Positions 35,470-46,362 of a stretch of DNA of 64,000 nucleotides are shown here, in pieces. The notes beneath the pieces are model-generated. The model was not told the origin of the DNA. It searched no databases and saw only the letters and a list, made by a program, of their open reading frames with translations. The stretch is taken from positions 348,184 through 412,183 of the forward strand of contig CANNZV010000261.1 in NCBI GenBank assembly GCA_947561585.1, in the 5' to 3' direction. The stretch comes from Caprella mutica (lineage: Eukaryota > Arthropoda > Malacostraca > Amphipoda > Caprellidae). A program made the position numbers and the translations under genes. The stretch's first letter is position 1. Every line of letters starts with the position of its first letter.

Positions 35470-36920
35470 CATATTGGCATGTATATAATTAAATCCATTT
35501 CTTCATGGACATTTCCAGATTCATTAAAAATTGCTAAAGTCATCCATCTGCAAAAGAAGGGCAATCGAGAAGCACCTTGCAATTATCGACCAATATCAAT
35601 ATTGCCCTTACATATCTATTTTATTGATAAAATAGTGTATATGCAAGTGTATAAATATTTATTGAAAAATTTATTCTTTTAAGGATCAGTCTTTAAATTT
35701 CAAAAGTCTACAACGCTTCCAATTTTAAATTTCTTATATTATTTATATACACCTTTAGATGCAGGAAACTGTCTGTGTATTATCAATATTATATTTCATG
35801 ACTTTTTTTTAAATATTCGACTGCGTGAATCATTCCATGTTACTTTCAAAAATACATTACTACGGCTTTTAGGCGATTTATTCATGAATGGTTTAAATCT
35901 TACATAACTGGGCTCAGGGAATATGTTGCCTTGGATGAAACATCTTCTAATGTTAGCGGTAGTACTCATGGAGTACCACAGGGAAGTGCTCTTGGTGCGT
36001 TAATGTTTCTGCTGTTCATTGATGACATTACAAATTAATGTGTCAAATAACTCATATATACTCTGTCATAGCTTTGAGTCTGTTTTCGTAAACACTCATG
36101 TAATTGTTTAATGCTGAATTATCTAAAATTTATATGTGGTACCTGTTAAATAGGATCAAAGATAATATAGAGAAAACTAATTATGTTATCAATTATAGGT
36201 AGTAAGTTGAATCCCCGAATATTGCTATTGGTAGTGATGTTTTATCTATGTGGATAAGGTGACATTTTAGGGGGATGTTTTTGATGAAAATTATAAATTT
36301 GTGAATCATATTAGTTATACTAGAGCTTTCAAGATATCAAAATCTGATGGATTACTTAACAGGCTTAACCACTACTTACCAAGAGAAGATTTATATCGCT
36401 TGTATGACTCCATACCTAACCTATTGTGTAGAAATAGGAGTCAGTGCTAATTTAGCTACTACATGTATTGAGATATTAAAATTCGAAATCAGTCCTAAGG
36501 GCCGTCATTAACCTGTCATATTTTTCTAACACTTCCTCATTTCAAGAAATTAAACAGTTTTGAAAAACAGTGTTTTAGTACAGATGTTTGATACAATATT
36601 CTATAATTCAACTGTTATCTATTCCTCTACCTTCCTCGGTACAATGATGTTCACTTGTATTCTACTCCAAACTGCAATAATTTGATAATTCGACATTACT
36701 TAAAGTTCAAATCTGAGATGTTTGTTCTTCCATTGGTCCTAAATTATGCAAATCACTACGAGATTCAATAAAAAGGTCTCCATCTTTGTCGATAGTCATG
36801 AAAGGTCTTGGATGCCGTTAATGATACATAATAGGAATGACTATATTATGTATATCTAGTAGACTTATTGTTATCACTGTTTGCTCTGAGTGTAGTACCA
36901 ACCAAGTTAATTATGTATAC
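35470..36920 (+). pseudogene. Non-LTR retrotransposon reverse transcriptase relic
   Basis: A reverse transcriptase of the CR1/Jockey-like kind, which would copy its own RNA into nuclear DNA, is readable across several frames. FPDSLKIAKVIHLQKKGNRE and NYRPISILPL (35581-35610) match the start of the RT domain. HEWFKSYITGLREYVALDET leads into HGVPQGSALG (35968-35997) and FLLFIDDI (36006-36030), matching GVPQGS-LGPLLFLLFINDI. Then KISKSDGLLNRLNHYLPRED and LYRLYDSI (36330-36412) match the region near the end of RT where LYNSLIYPHL usually stands. The catalytic FADD box is not intact, and many stops are present. The 5' endonuclease part is not attached here, but a similar fragment lies at 44820. 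Confidence 0.85.
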
Positions 36921-37608
36921 TGTCATGTAGTATATGTTTAGATCAATGATTTTGACAACGTTACTCTACCGCCTGTCTCAAGTAATTCTAGGTCCTACCA
37001 TTTTAATTTTGTCGAATCATGCAAGAATTTACGAATGCACATGCAATATACATATATATTATATAGGTTGCCTTGAAAGCGTTATTGATCTTCTTGGGCC
37101 TTGAATACATAATTTATTCTCATTCCAATATATATATCAGTTTATGCATTATTGAATAAATTATTTGACATAATGTTTCCTTCAAATTCCCATGTCGAAT
37201 ATATATCACCAGTTCGTCGAAAAGAAGTCTTTCAAATAATCGATAGATGGGTTCTGGATCCTAATCAGTTGGTAGATTTGCTCTGGCTTTTTTTCTAATG
37301 TAGCGATTGACTGTAACTTCTTGTGTCCTTTCTTAATAGAGTTATTAGAGGCTGGAGTAACTTTCCTACCAAACATATCAGAAAATCATCTATAGGTAGT
37401 CACAATGCTTTCAGACCAAATAGTAAAAATAGTAAAACAAAAAATATGAAAAGATACATTGTTTTATTGTTTTCTTAATTTTTGCATACGTTGATCAATA
37501 TGTATTTGGTGGTATATGAAGATTCGTATAATAAATGAAATTCGGAAATTTAAATCAAAAGAAATTAAATTGAACTAATAATGTAGAAAACTACTATTAC
37601 AAACCATG
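36921..37608. other. Unique DNA, probably decayed transposon tail
   Basis: No recognisable frame; it may include the eroded 3' end of the non-LTR element. Confidence 0.45.
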
Positions 37609-38030
37609 TAAACTAATAGTCGTCACTATTACACTAATAGTCGTCACTATTACACTGATAGTCGTCACTATTACACTAATAGTCGTCACTATTACACTAA
37701 TAGTCGTCACTATTACACTAATAGTCGTCACTATTACACTAATAGTCGTCACTATTACACTAATAGTCGTCACTATTACACTAATAGTCGTCACTATTAC
37801 ACTAATAGTCGTCACTATTACACTAATAGTCGTCACTATTACACTAATCGTCTTCACTGTTACTCTAATAGTCGTCACTATTACTCTAATAGTCGTCACT
37901 ATTACACTAATAGTCGTCACTATTACACTAATAGTCGTCACTATTACACTAATAGTCGTCACTATTACACTAATAGTCGTCACTATTACACTAATAGTCG
38001 TCACTATTACTCTAATAGTCGTCACTATCG
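37609..38030. repeat. 21-bp minisatellite, about 20 copies
   Basis: Unit ACTAATAGTCGTCACTATTAC, nearly perfect, with a few changes near 37850-37890. The unit is partly self-complementary (AATAGT and ACTATT). Minus-strand ORF of 142 codons (TTISVIV repeat) is a by-product. Confidence 0.95.
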
Positions 38031-38062
38031 TCTCGATTTCCTTACCATTATTTTTCTCACTG

Positions 38063-38404
38063 GTGATGAGAAATCCCCGTGGACTAATTAAAGAAGAAGG
38101 AGTGAAGATCGGTTACTTAGTAGTTAAGTCAAGGCTCTCATTGCAAATTGACAGAACACCTGAAGTATCAAATACCACTTACGATATGTACGATAAATCG
38201 CATCAATTGATATATCGTATCTTCAGTTACGGCAAGTCAACTCGTATCACTTGGAATATCTTATCTTTGGAGTGTCGATTTCACTGGGGCGTCTTTTTCG
38301 ATGTCAAACGTCCCAATCGGCACTATGAAGTGGTAGGCGCAGTGACGGAGCTACGCAACACTCACTCTACGGCAACCAGAAGCATACTGACCTCTTATTT
38401 CTAA
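38063..38404 (+). CDS. Unassigned 113-codon ORF
   Basis: An uninterrupted ATG-to-stop frame starting MMRNPRGLIKEEGVKIGYLV and ending ILTSYF. It is not built from repeats and reads with mixed, protein-like composition (VKSRLSLQIDRTPEV, FHWGVFFDVKRPNRHYEV). Its DNA is visibly less AT-rich than its neighbours. I recognise no domain, signal peptide or membrane segment. No promoter, splice-site pattern or poly-A signal stands out. It follows the 21-bp array by 33 bp and may be part of an unknown transposon, a stray exon, or chance. I do not assign a function. Confidence 0.25.
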   Translation: MMRNPRGLIKEEGVKIGYLVVKSRLSLQIDRTPEVSNTTYDMYDKSHQLIYRIFSYGKSTRITWNILSLECRFHWGVFFDVKRPNRHYEVVGAVTELRNTHSTATRSILTSYF

Positions 38405-38786
38405 CTCCGGGCCTTCGACAGCCCCGCGAATTTCATTACTTCCAACCTTTAGGCCCCTAAGTATTTACATATCAAATATAATCGAGGGCACGTAAACACC
38501 AAATGTAAGGCTTTCAAATATTAGCTTATTAAGGCTTCTAAAGTTAGTTTGCAGGTTGTTATTAGACGATGTAGAGATGATCTTCTTTATTTGGCTTGCG
38601 TTATCACTCAGCCGAGAAAAAATAAGCATTTAAAAAAAATCGTATTATTTCTATCGTTGAATATAATCAATGATAAAATGGATTTTGTAATGAAAAACAT
38701 ATGAAGAAGGAATTTTCGGGCAATATTAAAAAATAAATGTCATCTATCGTAATTTATAAATAAAAATACATGTAGTCTATCATTTT
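38405..38786. other. Unique DNA, no gene seen
   Basis: AT-rich, non-repetitive. A slightly GC-richer patch directly follows the ORF (38405-38450). Confidence 0.5.
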
Positions 38787-39370
38787 TCGTCGGACATTCC
38801 CGTCAATAAATCCTGAGGATAATGCCGAAGGACATTTCGCCGAAACACATTTGGCTGAATGGACGTTAGGTAGAACGGACATTTGGCTGAAAGGACATTT
38901 CGCCGAAATATTTTGATTTGGAAAAAATTGGATAGTGATATTATTTAATATAATAAAAATAATAACTTTGAATAATATAGTAACCAATGATAACAAGTTG
39001 AAAAGTATTTTTTCCACTCCTTATATTTGCGATAAAATTCATGATTAGGAAAAAATTCCAATTGTTGAGCAATATATGCTTGCAGTTCGTAATATGGATA
39101 CACATTATGTACAAATTAAAATTTAATTTCCTTTTTATAAAATAGCTTTCAATTCCATGAAAATAAAAAGTGTAATTAAATTAAACTAAGGCTGTAATTG
39201 ATAATATGGAATTACATTGAATGAAGTCTTTCAGCTAAATGTCCGTTCGGCCAAATTTACTCCAAATCTACTTTCGGCCATTTGTCTTTCGGCCAAATGT
39301 CTTTCAGCTAAATGTCCTTCGCCCAAGTGTCCTTCGGCCAGGTGTCCTTCGGCCAGGTGTCCGCGCACGG
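38787..39370. mobile_element. Inverted-array element B with TCGTCGGACATTC border
   Basis: A border motif TTCGTCGGACATTCCCGTCA (38787) precedes the left array (38825-38910: GGACATTTCGCCGAAACAC, GGACATTTGGCTGAA). The right array (39226-39363) is the inverted form, as CTTTCGGCCAAATGT and TCCTTCGGCCAGGTG. The interior is about 315 bp of AT-rich DNA without a recognised protein. The phrase translated on either strand gives PSAKCP-type repeats; I treat these as noise. A fragment of the same phrase lies at 51558-51610. Confidence 0.68.
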
Positions 39371-39449
39371 ACATAAATACATTCAATATTACTTTGTATT
39401 AATTTAGACACTCTATAAGAAATAACAAAAAAATGATGCCGTGAGAGAT

Positions 39450-39670
39450 TTTAACCACAGTTTACTTAGAAAAGTAACTCCGCATTTTGCTAATTTCACA
39501 AACCACACTTTTATAATTCCTAATTATATTAAAATCTTACAAATTTTTAACTGTGTATTCAGACCAATTTTTTAAAATATCTACAAACATTACGATTAGT
39601 AAAGTTTCTTTTAAATTAGTAAAGTGTCCCAAAATCAGTACAGGTACACTTTTCTCTGACTGTACCTTAT
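39450..39670. mobile_element. Dispersed repeat G, copy 3
   Basis: AGAAAAGTAACTCCGCATTT stands where copies 1 and 2 have the 32-bp satellite monomer. It is followed by AAATTTTTAACTGTGTATTC, AGACCAATTTTTTAAAATAT, TAGTAAAGTTTCTTT and CACTTTTCTCTGACTGTACC. Confidence 0.6.
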
Positions 39671-40084
39671 CGAAATCTTAATTCTCTTTGCCCCGAAAAC
39701 ATCTTCTCACTCCAAACATTTATTAGTCAGTCGAAAAACAAGTTCTAATTCTTTTATTGGTTCGATAAGGAAAACTCTCCTTCCAGAATTTGGTTTATTG
39801 TGTAGAACTTTTCGAACAGTACTGTACACATCGTCTCAGTGCCATCGTATTGAACGATAGCAGTATGATAACTGCGCGATAATGTACGATAAGTACGGTA
39901 ATGTACGCTTCATATCGCAGTTATTTCAGAACGCTATCACGGCGTATAATGGGCTCTTTTTTTGGCGTGGATTTATGTCTATTGTGTTTTAGGGCAATGT
40001 ATTACCGTAGATTAAATCAATGGTGCCAGGAGATTGATTAACATTAGATTTATGTCACACCACTGCTACGACTGGGTGTGGAGA
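39671..40084. other. Unique DNA, no gene seen
   Basis: Contains short self-complementary words at 39850-39925 (GATAGCAGTATGATAACTGC facing GCAGTTATTTCAGAACGCTA). Nothing else is recognised. Confidence 0.5.
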
Positions 40085-40537
40085 TATTTCGTCGACAGAC
40101 ATTTCGCCGACAGACATTTCGTCGACCGGACGTTTCGTCGACAGACTGTTTCGTTTAGAGACATTTCGTCGACATGACGTTTCATCGGCAGGACGTTTCG
40201 TTGACAGACATATCGTCGACAGGACATTTCTTAGACCGACTATTTCGTTGGGGACATTTCGTGTACATGACGTTTCATCGGCAGGATATTTCGACGACAG
40301 GACGTTTCATTGGCAGGACATTTCGACGACAGGACGTTTCATCGACAGGACGTTTCAACTACAGGACGTTTCAACTACAGGACGTTTAGACGACAGGACG
40401 TTTCAACTACAGGACGTTTCAACGACAGGACGTTTCATCGACAGGACGTTTCAACTACAGGACGTTTCAACTACAGGACGTTTCGACGACAGGACGTTTC
40501 ATCGACAGGTTATCTCGTCGACCGGACGTTACGTCAT
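40085..40537. repeat. 16-bp phrase array C (unpaired)
   Basis: Units such as GACATTTCGTCGACAG (left, degenerate) grade into CAGGACGTTTCAACTA and CAGGACGTTTCATCGA (right, homogeneous). This is the same phrase layout as elements A, B, D and E, but no inverted partner is visible nearby. The ORFs through it (up to 126 codons) are by-products. Confidence 0.85.
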
Positions 40538-40754
40538 TATATTGTTTGTTGTAACTGCTAAAGTATTGTACGGCACACTAAATGATTGTTTAATGATCTC
40601 TCAGGAGAGTTTGGGTGGCACTGCATAACGAAGCCTAAATTTATATAAGAAGTAGATGATTTTACAGATTAATGAGATCAACTAAATCAAATTTGGTAAA
40701 AAAAATCATCAACTGTTTTTGCTAAAAAAGGGTCTGTAGATAGTGGGGTTTTTT

Positions 40755-40817
40755 ACCCTGCCCCCCCCCCCTTGGACCCCCACCCCCTATGGTGGGTCCA
40801 AAGGGGGGGGGGGCTGG
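40755..40817. other. C-run/G-run hairpin
   Basis: A run of 12 C, then TTGGACCCCCACC, then GGTGGGTCCAA and a run of 12 G can form a GC stem of about 24 bp with a very short loop near CCTATGG. A further G-rich stretch (GGGAGGGGGGGTAAGGGGG) follows at 40924. The setting is otherwise AT-rich. Confidence 0.8.
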
Positions 40818-40989
40818 TTGTCAAAAGTCATGCTCTTTTGGGTTGGAAAAGGAATGTCAGGCAGTGTACTTTTATGTCTCAACTTTTTAGGGGCTGGAGG
40901 CACAACAGACCCACAGAATTGGAGAGGGAGGGGGGGTAAGGGGGTGTTTACTTTTTACATATTTACATTTTTGGTCAAATAGTACGTGT

Positions 40990-42071
40990 TTCACTCTCCT
41001 GTTAAACGTGATTTTCCATCTAGAAATGTATAGAATTCAATTTTTTATCCCAGTTCAAAACCGAAAATTTAGGGATTCTTTGAGAATGACAGTTGGTCAT
41101 CAAAAATGATTAGCCAAAGAAAACGGGAAAGGAAATTGAAAACATGCTTCTCTCTATTACTTTGTTAGAAATGTTACAAGGATTATAAAAATATCCTTGA
41201 TTATAAAATAAATATTAAAAACTGTCTTTGTTTTTGGTGTAGCATATATCCTCATCTTTTTTTAAATTTACGAAAAAAAATCTATTTTTTCCAAAACTAA
41301 TACCCAAATCGAAAAAAGCACACGAACAAAATGTGTTTATTTTCAAATTCCAAAGTTACAAATACTGTGCAAATCTCAGAACGATCTGTCCACAAATAAA
41401 AAAATCTGAAACCTGAGTTGATCCCCTCAAAACATACGGATTAAAACAAACAATCAAAAATTTCTCCACCATTGGTTCGTAAAATACTAAAGTAAAATAC
41501 CTCATTTTTCAATCAAATAAAAGAAATTATCTTATAATTATTAATTCGCAGTTTTAATAAATATTATATATTTTTTCCTACGTGTTAAAAACTGAGGAAC
41601 CGTCCGATATTCCAAACTTATCCCCATCAGAAGTTATTATTTGCTCCATTCTGTAATCAACGAGCTTCATAATCTTAAATACGTCCTCTCATATCTATTG
41701 TTTTCTCATGAAATCCACTTATTATTCTGTCCAATGACTTTACAAAATATAGTAAATTAGCTTTCGTTTCTCCACGCCTACCATCTTGAAAGATCTTCAT
41801 CTTCTTAGTTTGTTGGTATCAAGACGTTTTATATTACCACTTAGGAAGCTAGCTTACGAACCTCCAATATACTGTACGGAGGTACAGTAGCACCCAAAAT
41901 ATAAAGGTCAGTATGATCACGTGCATTATAATATGGTTTATTTAATAATGACGAACCGTTCAGGAAGGATATTGTGTCAGTAGTTAGATATGTATAATAC
42001 CTGTCACTAGTAATCATATCAGGTAAATGCAATATATATTCAATGAGTTATCAACATATAGTATCTTAAAA
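40990..42071. other. Unique DNA, no gene seen
   Basis: AT-rich; short ORFs only (63 codons at 41841-42032, minus strand, no recognised features). No repeat. Confidence 0.55.
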
Positions 42072-42355
42072 ATTGTCGGGGCCAAAAGTTAACGGCCACT
42101 TCAAAAAACGATGTAGAAAAATAAAGAAAAATTACGGAACTCAAAGAAATATTAATTCATTTATGAGAGCTTACATTCAGTATTGTTACATTTCTTTGTG
42201 TGTAACATTATTAATACATTTACTATAGAACATTTCAGCGGGTTCTCTTGAGAAACTAAGGATTGTGGCCTACCAACTAGCATTGGAATGTCGAAAAGTG
42301 TTCTACAAATAATTATTACACAATTTAAAGCATAAGAATCGACGTCGCCAAAGCC

Positions 42356-42640
42356 TTACGTCTAGTACAGACGAAGCGTTTTTGATAACGCATTCTAAAG
42401 CTCGCGGCTTGTTAAGACGAGGCGTTTTTTAACGCGCATAAGATATATTATTTATAATATACATACATATGGTAACGCCCGGTAAATGTGCGTTACAACT
42501 AAAATCCTGAATCGCGCATTTGCTGGGCTCTTGAAACGAAACGCGCATATAGGTGTGTGTATGCTATTGAACTTCTAGTCACTCAAAACGCACGTTTTCT
42601 AAGGCAAGTTAGAAACCACCCCATCTGCACGGGCCTTAAA
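42356..42640. mobile_element. MITE inserted between the two DNA-binding halves of the Tc1 gene
   Basis: The ends resemble each other inverted: GTACAGACGAAGCGTTTTT on the left, and CGTGCAGATGGGGTGGTTTC on the right when read from the other strand. Words AACGCGCAT and GCGCGTT occur inside. The right flank is TTAA (42637), and the left flank is TTAC (42352). This would fit a decayed TTAA target, as in piggyBac-type elements. The arms are heavily diverged. Confidence 0.5.
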
Positions 42641-43078
42641 ACTGGTAAGCCTCACAAAAAAACACAAAGGTAGGATCGTCTAATGGTGAGAAAGTCAATG
42701 GCGGATAGATTGAAGAGTACTGCTGATATATCTCGTGAGATGAGCTCTGCTTCTGAAGTCACTGTATCGCGTAAGATGGTTTCTCGCAGGTTACGAAGTA
42801 GCGGATTGCATGTTCGGGTACCGGAAGCGAAACCTATGTTTTCCAAGAAAACTCAGAAGGCACGTCTATACGGTTTTCTGAAGAGCATGTCGTTTTGAGG
42901 GAAGATCAGTGGGAGCAGGTTGATTTCAGCAAAGAATCTATTTTCAACGTTATTGGTTAATTAAGATAGAAGGGAACACGTTCGGTGAAGAACTGGCGAA
43001 AGAGTATCGGTTACATGTGGTAGGGTATATGGGTGACGGAAAACTGTCAGGTGGAGAAGTGCCGACGCTGAAATCTGC

Positions 43079-44032
43079 AAGGCGGAAAACTACCAGTTAC
43101 TTACTGACCATTTATGTCTTTTTTAACTTTTCTGAAATATTATTTAGTTATAAACACATTCTAAGAACATTTAAATTTATAAAAGACGGTGCTATGCCTT
43201 CGTTAAGAGGCAAAAGGGACGTTCATTTTTACAGTAATAACTAAATAGATACTGTTTTATTCAATATTCAGAGGAAAATAATACTTCAACAAAGCTACTT
43301 TATTAACACACAGTAAACCAAAATTGAGTATAAACAAAGAAATTATAATTATCATTTATAACTTATTTGTTAAGTCAAATATTTATTACATTGATATTTT
43401 TATTTTCCATGTCATTAACACCTTCATTATTTTTACAATTTTCACTTATATGTACAAAGTATTATTAATTAATATGCAATCCAATTCGATCGAGTGAAAT
43501 TGTCAGAGAATTAGGTAGTATAGGTAGGTTTAAATAAACAGTTTAATGATAATAGATGTCGTGTTGCAAATTCTAAATATTTCACAAACATCGATCGAAG
43601 TTGTTTTACAATGATTACAACCGAATATTAAACTTGAAGGTTTGTTCAATTCTTAAATTATCAAAAAATTAAACACTAAACCCGTTATAAACTAATAATG
43701 TGAAGATGCGTTGTGTAAACAAAGTAATTGTACTCTGTCCCTAATACAATAATTTCTTTGTTCCTTCTCTTAGTATTTTCTAAGAAAGGTTTTAGTTTTT
43801 AATTTCTATATTGTATTTGATTTATTTTTGTGAATTTATAAATAATGTATTTTATATATTCCTCTAATAGATTTGTCTACATTTAACTATTATTTTTGTT
43901 TTTTATACTAAGTAAAAATGAATGTCCCCTTAACTCCTTAACGAAGGGCGAATGCTGTTTTTTAATAAATTAAAATATTATTAGTGACTTATACCAATAA
44001 ATTGCCAGTATGTGACTGGCAACTTTCCGCCT
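43079..44032. mobile_element. Second insertion inside the Tc1 relic
   Basis: The left border AAGGCGGAAAACTACCAGTT, then ACTTACTG, is mirrored at the right border, whose reverse complement is AGGCGGAAAGTTGCCAGTCA then CATACTG (about 30 bp, 43079-43109 and 44006-44032). The interior is AT-rich without a recognised protein. The Tc1 frame resumes about 150 bp to the right. Target duplication is not evident. Confidence 0.65.
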
Positions 44033-44490
44033 GTCCGTTTCCCGTGTACCGGTACTTGATATCTTCTGTAGAACGTGGCCCAGTGTTATGTACTTGCTAA
44101 TGCCTAAATCTACAAGCAGATTCTCTTACACTATTATCCTCCATCTCTGCGCTCTTCTTCGGTCCGACCTCATTTCCTCACGCTGTCGAAGCCTTCTTGA
44201 GTGGCGAAGAAATTGAATTGATGGACTGTCCAGCACAAACCCTGCATCTCAATCCAATAGAGAATGTTTGAAGGTTATTGGTGATAGGGTACATCGGAAA
44301 ATGGAATAGTATAACACCTTCATATATCAAGAATAAAATTCAATCGTGTGGTAGAAAATGTCAAGAAGTCATCAATTATATAAGGATGTTGACAAAATGA
44401 CAAAATAGTAATATCCACTGTTTTGTTTCTTCTAGTTCTTCAATTATGTATAATTTTCATAACTGATTCTTAGCTTTTGGCCACGGAAAA

Positions 44491-44819
44491 ATAGAAGATA
44501 CTTTCACTAAATAACTTATTAACTTCTTATTGTCTTTAACAGATGTAATTACTAGCGATAGGTATTGTACATAATTATCTAACTACTGGCACAATATCTT
44601 TCCTGAAAGCTTCGCCATCATTTAATAAACCGTATTTCAATGCACTTGTTCTTACTGACCTTCATATTTTGGCCGGTACTGTACATTAGACTTTCAATGA
44701 TGAATTACTCGCCTGAAATATATTTCTGTAGAATACACACTCTCGATTGAATGATTTTTTGCCAAGCAAAAGTGATTGTTCCTCTGATTTAAATTATGAC
44801 AGGAGAGAACATTTATTCC
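44491..44819. other. Unique DNA, no gene seen
   Basis: AT-rich; contains the alternative Tc1-like end at 44663-44686 mentioned above. Confidence 0.45.
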
Positions 44820-45040
44820 ATGCAATATCTGAACTGTGTGAGTTACATATGCAACAATAATTTAACATGAAAGTAACTAATTTGAATACTCGTTCTCTCC
44901 ATCCTAAGATAAATATTTTAAATGCCTTGCTAAATGTCATGAATAATGAATTTGACTATTCATGCTTTCTGAGACTCGGCTAAATGAATTTGTAATCTTT
45001 TTCATTTTGAGGTAGACACGTGTTATAAATGTGAAATTAT
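44820..45040 (+). pseudogene. Non-LTR retrotransposon endonuclease fragment
   Basis: From an ATG at 44868 the frame reads MKVTNLNTRSLHPKINILNA and LLNVMNNEFDYSC. After a frameshift it continues SETRLNEFVIFFILRYTRVI. This matches the start of the apurinic-type endonuclease of CR1/Jockey-like elements (N-RSL--K---L, then ETWLN). The catalytic Glu is present in SETR, where W has become R. The fragment ends where dispersed repeat F begins. It could belong to the same family as the reverse transcriptase relic at 35.5 kb. Confidence 0.72.
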
Positions 45041-45049
45041 TGATGATGT

Positions 45050-45300
45050 GAATGTTTGTGGAAACCCAAGCAACTAAAGTTAATGGGGCCCATGTGGGCA
45101 CTAGGTACCATATTGGTACTGTGTGGTTTTTCCAAACCCACATGGTGACAGCATGGGTGGCTAATGTTGAAACCATCTTGGCCCAAGATGTTGCCGAGGA
45201 TGATGGGGCCAAGGTCGTAAAAGAACTGGTAAGCAATATTGAAATTACCTTGGTACTAGGTGGCTTCCATGTGCTAAATATGGCACTACCGTGTTAGACC
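45050..45300 (+). mobile_element. Dispersed repeat F, copy 2, with an 81-codon ORF
   Basis: GTTAATGGGGCCCATGTGGG, TATTGGTACTGTGTGG and TGTTGAAACCATCTTGGCCC match 30598-30775 in inverted orientation. An ORF at 45052-45297 (starting MFVETQATKVNGAHVGTRYH) spans it; the other copy does not keep this frame open, so it is not proposed as a gene. It is GC-richer than the flanks. A weakly similar phrase (TATTGGCCCAACCTG on the minus strand) is at 45748. Confidence 0.65.
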
Positions 45301-46362
45301 TAACTTGTCACAATAAATAAATCACAGGGTTTAATAATTTATTTTTGAAGTCTTGAATAGATTAATAAAAAAGCATCGATATCAATTAAATAAATATCAT
45401 AATTATTACGAGAAGTAAAAATCATCTTCTAGTATATATATTTATTTATTCATAGATCGTTAAAAGGTGATTATATAAAAAGACACATATATTAAAATTG
45501 TGTTACTTAATAACTATAAATTTGAAGCTTTTACTAAAACTCTCTATTGTTCATGTGATCATATTCATGTAGTCATTATAACTTAATATATAAACTAATT
45601 GTGGGAAATGATCAATGGATTAATATTTATTTCAATTAAGACATTTTATTAATTGCGAACATTAAATTCTCCCTATTACAGGAAATAATGGTTCCAATAT
45701 CTTAATCTAGTTTCAGCCATAATATGTTGATAGGCTATTTATTAATCAGGTTGGGCCAATATGACAATTCAATGGGATGGATTCGCCACATTGAACCAAC
45801 CTTCTCCCAAGGTAACATTCCATGAGAATAGAAAACCACATTATCCCCATGTAATTCCAGAAAACAGTAATTGTTGGAACTGTTTACAGACAATGAAATT
45901 GTGTTCCTGATCGATTCATAACAAGGCTTGATAATGTTCTTCTGATGCGGTAGGTTTATACTGAATAGTTGTCGAAATATGTATTTTAAAGACAGAGACG
46001 TGTAATATACATAATTAATGGTAGTAATTATACTGCTCAAATTCAACCGATATTATATGTAGTAGGTATTTCAACATTTAATAATAAAAATTAAAAGTAG
46101 TATTTTTTCACAAATTATGCAAATTGATAACTATGATTTGAATATTTTATAGTTATATCACTATATAATATAATAAGTAATTCAAATATTACTTCTCACT
46201 ATACATAACATCTAATTCTCGGAACTATGTTTATTATAAAGGAATTAAAACTTGTAACTTCGTATATTAATTTAAATATTACATGGACATTTCAATTATA
46301 ATATTCTTTTGTTAATTTTCAATACATTTAAGAATTTTGTATTATTTATTTATGGTCTTGCA
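45301..46362. other. Unique AT-rich DNA
   Basis: No recognised gene. A 103-codon minus-strand ORF (45735-46046) has no recognisable features; its end overlaps the weak repeat-F-like phrase at 45740-45840. Confidence 0.5.

Larger units (their letters stand above)
42235..44360 (+). pseudogene. Tc1-type transposase relic, interrupted
   Basis: Four recognisable parts in order. First, IGMSKSVLQIIITQFKA (near 42275-42327) resembles the first helix-turn-helix of Tc1 transposases. Second, after the MITE, RLMVRKSMADRLKSTADISR and SSASEVTVSRKMVSRRLRSS then GLHVRVPEAKPMFSKKTQKA (42675-42865) match the second helix-turn-helix and the R-KKP-LSKKNRKARL hallmark. Third, EEHVVLREDQWEQVDFSKES (42881-42940) matches the W--V-FSDES segment with the first catalytic Asp, here replaced. 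Fourth, after the second insertion, VEAFLSGEEIELMDCPAQTL and HLNPIENV (44187-44270) match W-----I--LDWPAQSPDLNPIEN. The central segment with the second Asp is not recognisable. It is non-functional. Confidence 0.85.
42072..44490 (+). mobile_element. Tc1-type transposon relic with two nested insertions
   Basis: The left end reads GGGGCCAAAAGTTAACGGCC (42079). The inverted counterpart CTTAGCTTTTGGCCACGG is at 44469-44486, about 100 bp after the end of the coding relic. An alternative right end (CATATTTTGGCCGGTACTG, 44663) also matches loosely. The interior holds a Tc1 transposase split by a MITE (42356-42640) and by a second element (43079-44032). Confidence 0.65.

Noticed and set aside
45735..46046. 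103-codon minus-strand ORF
   Set aside because: No recognised domain; part overlaps a phrase similar to dispersed repeat F; AT-rich DNA gives such ORFs by chance on occasion.
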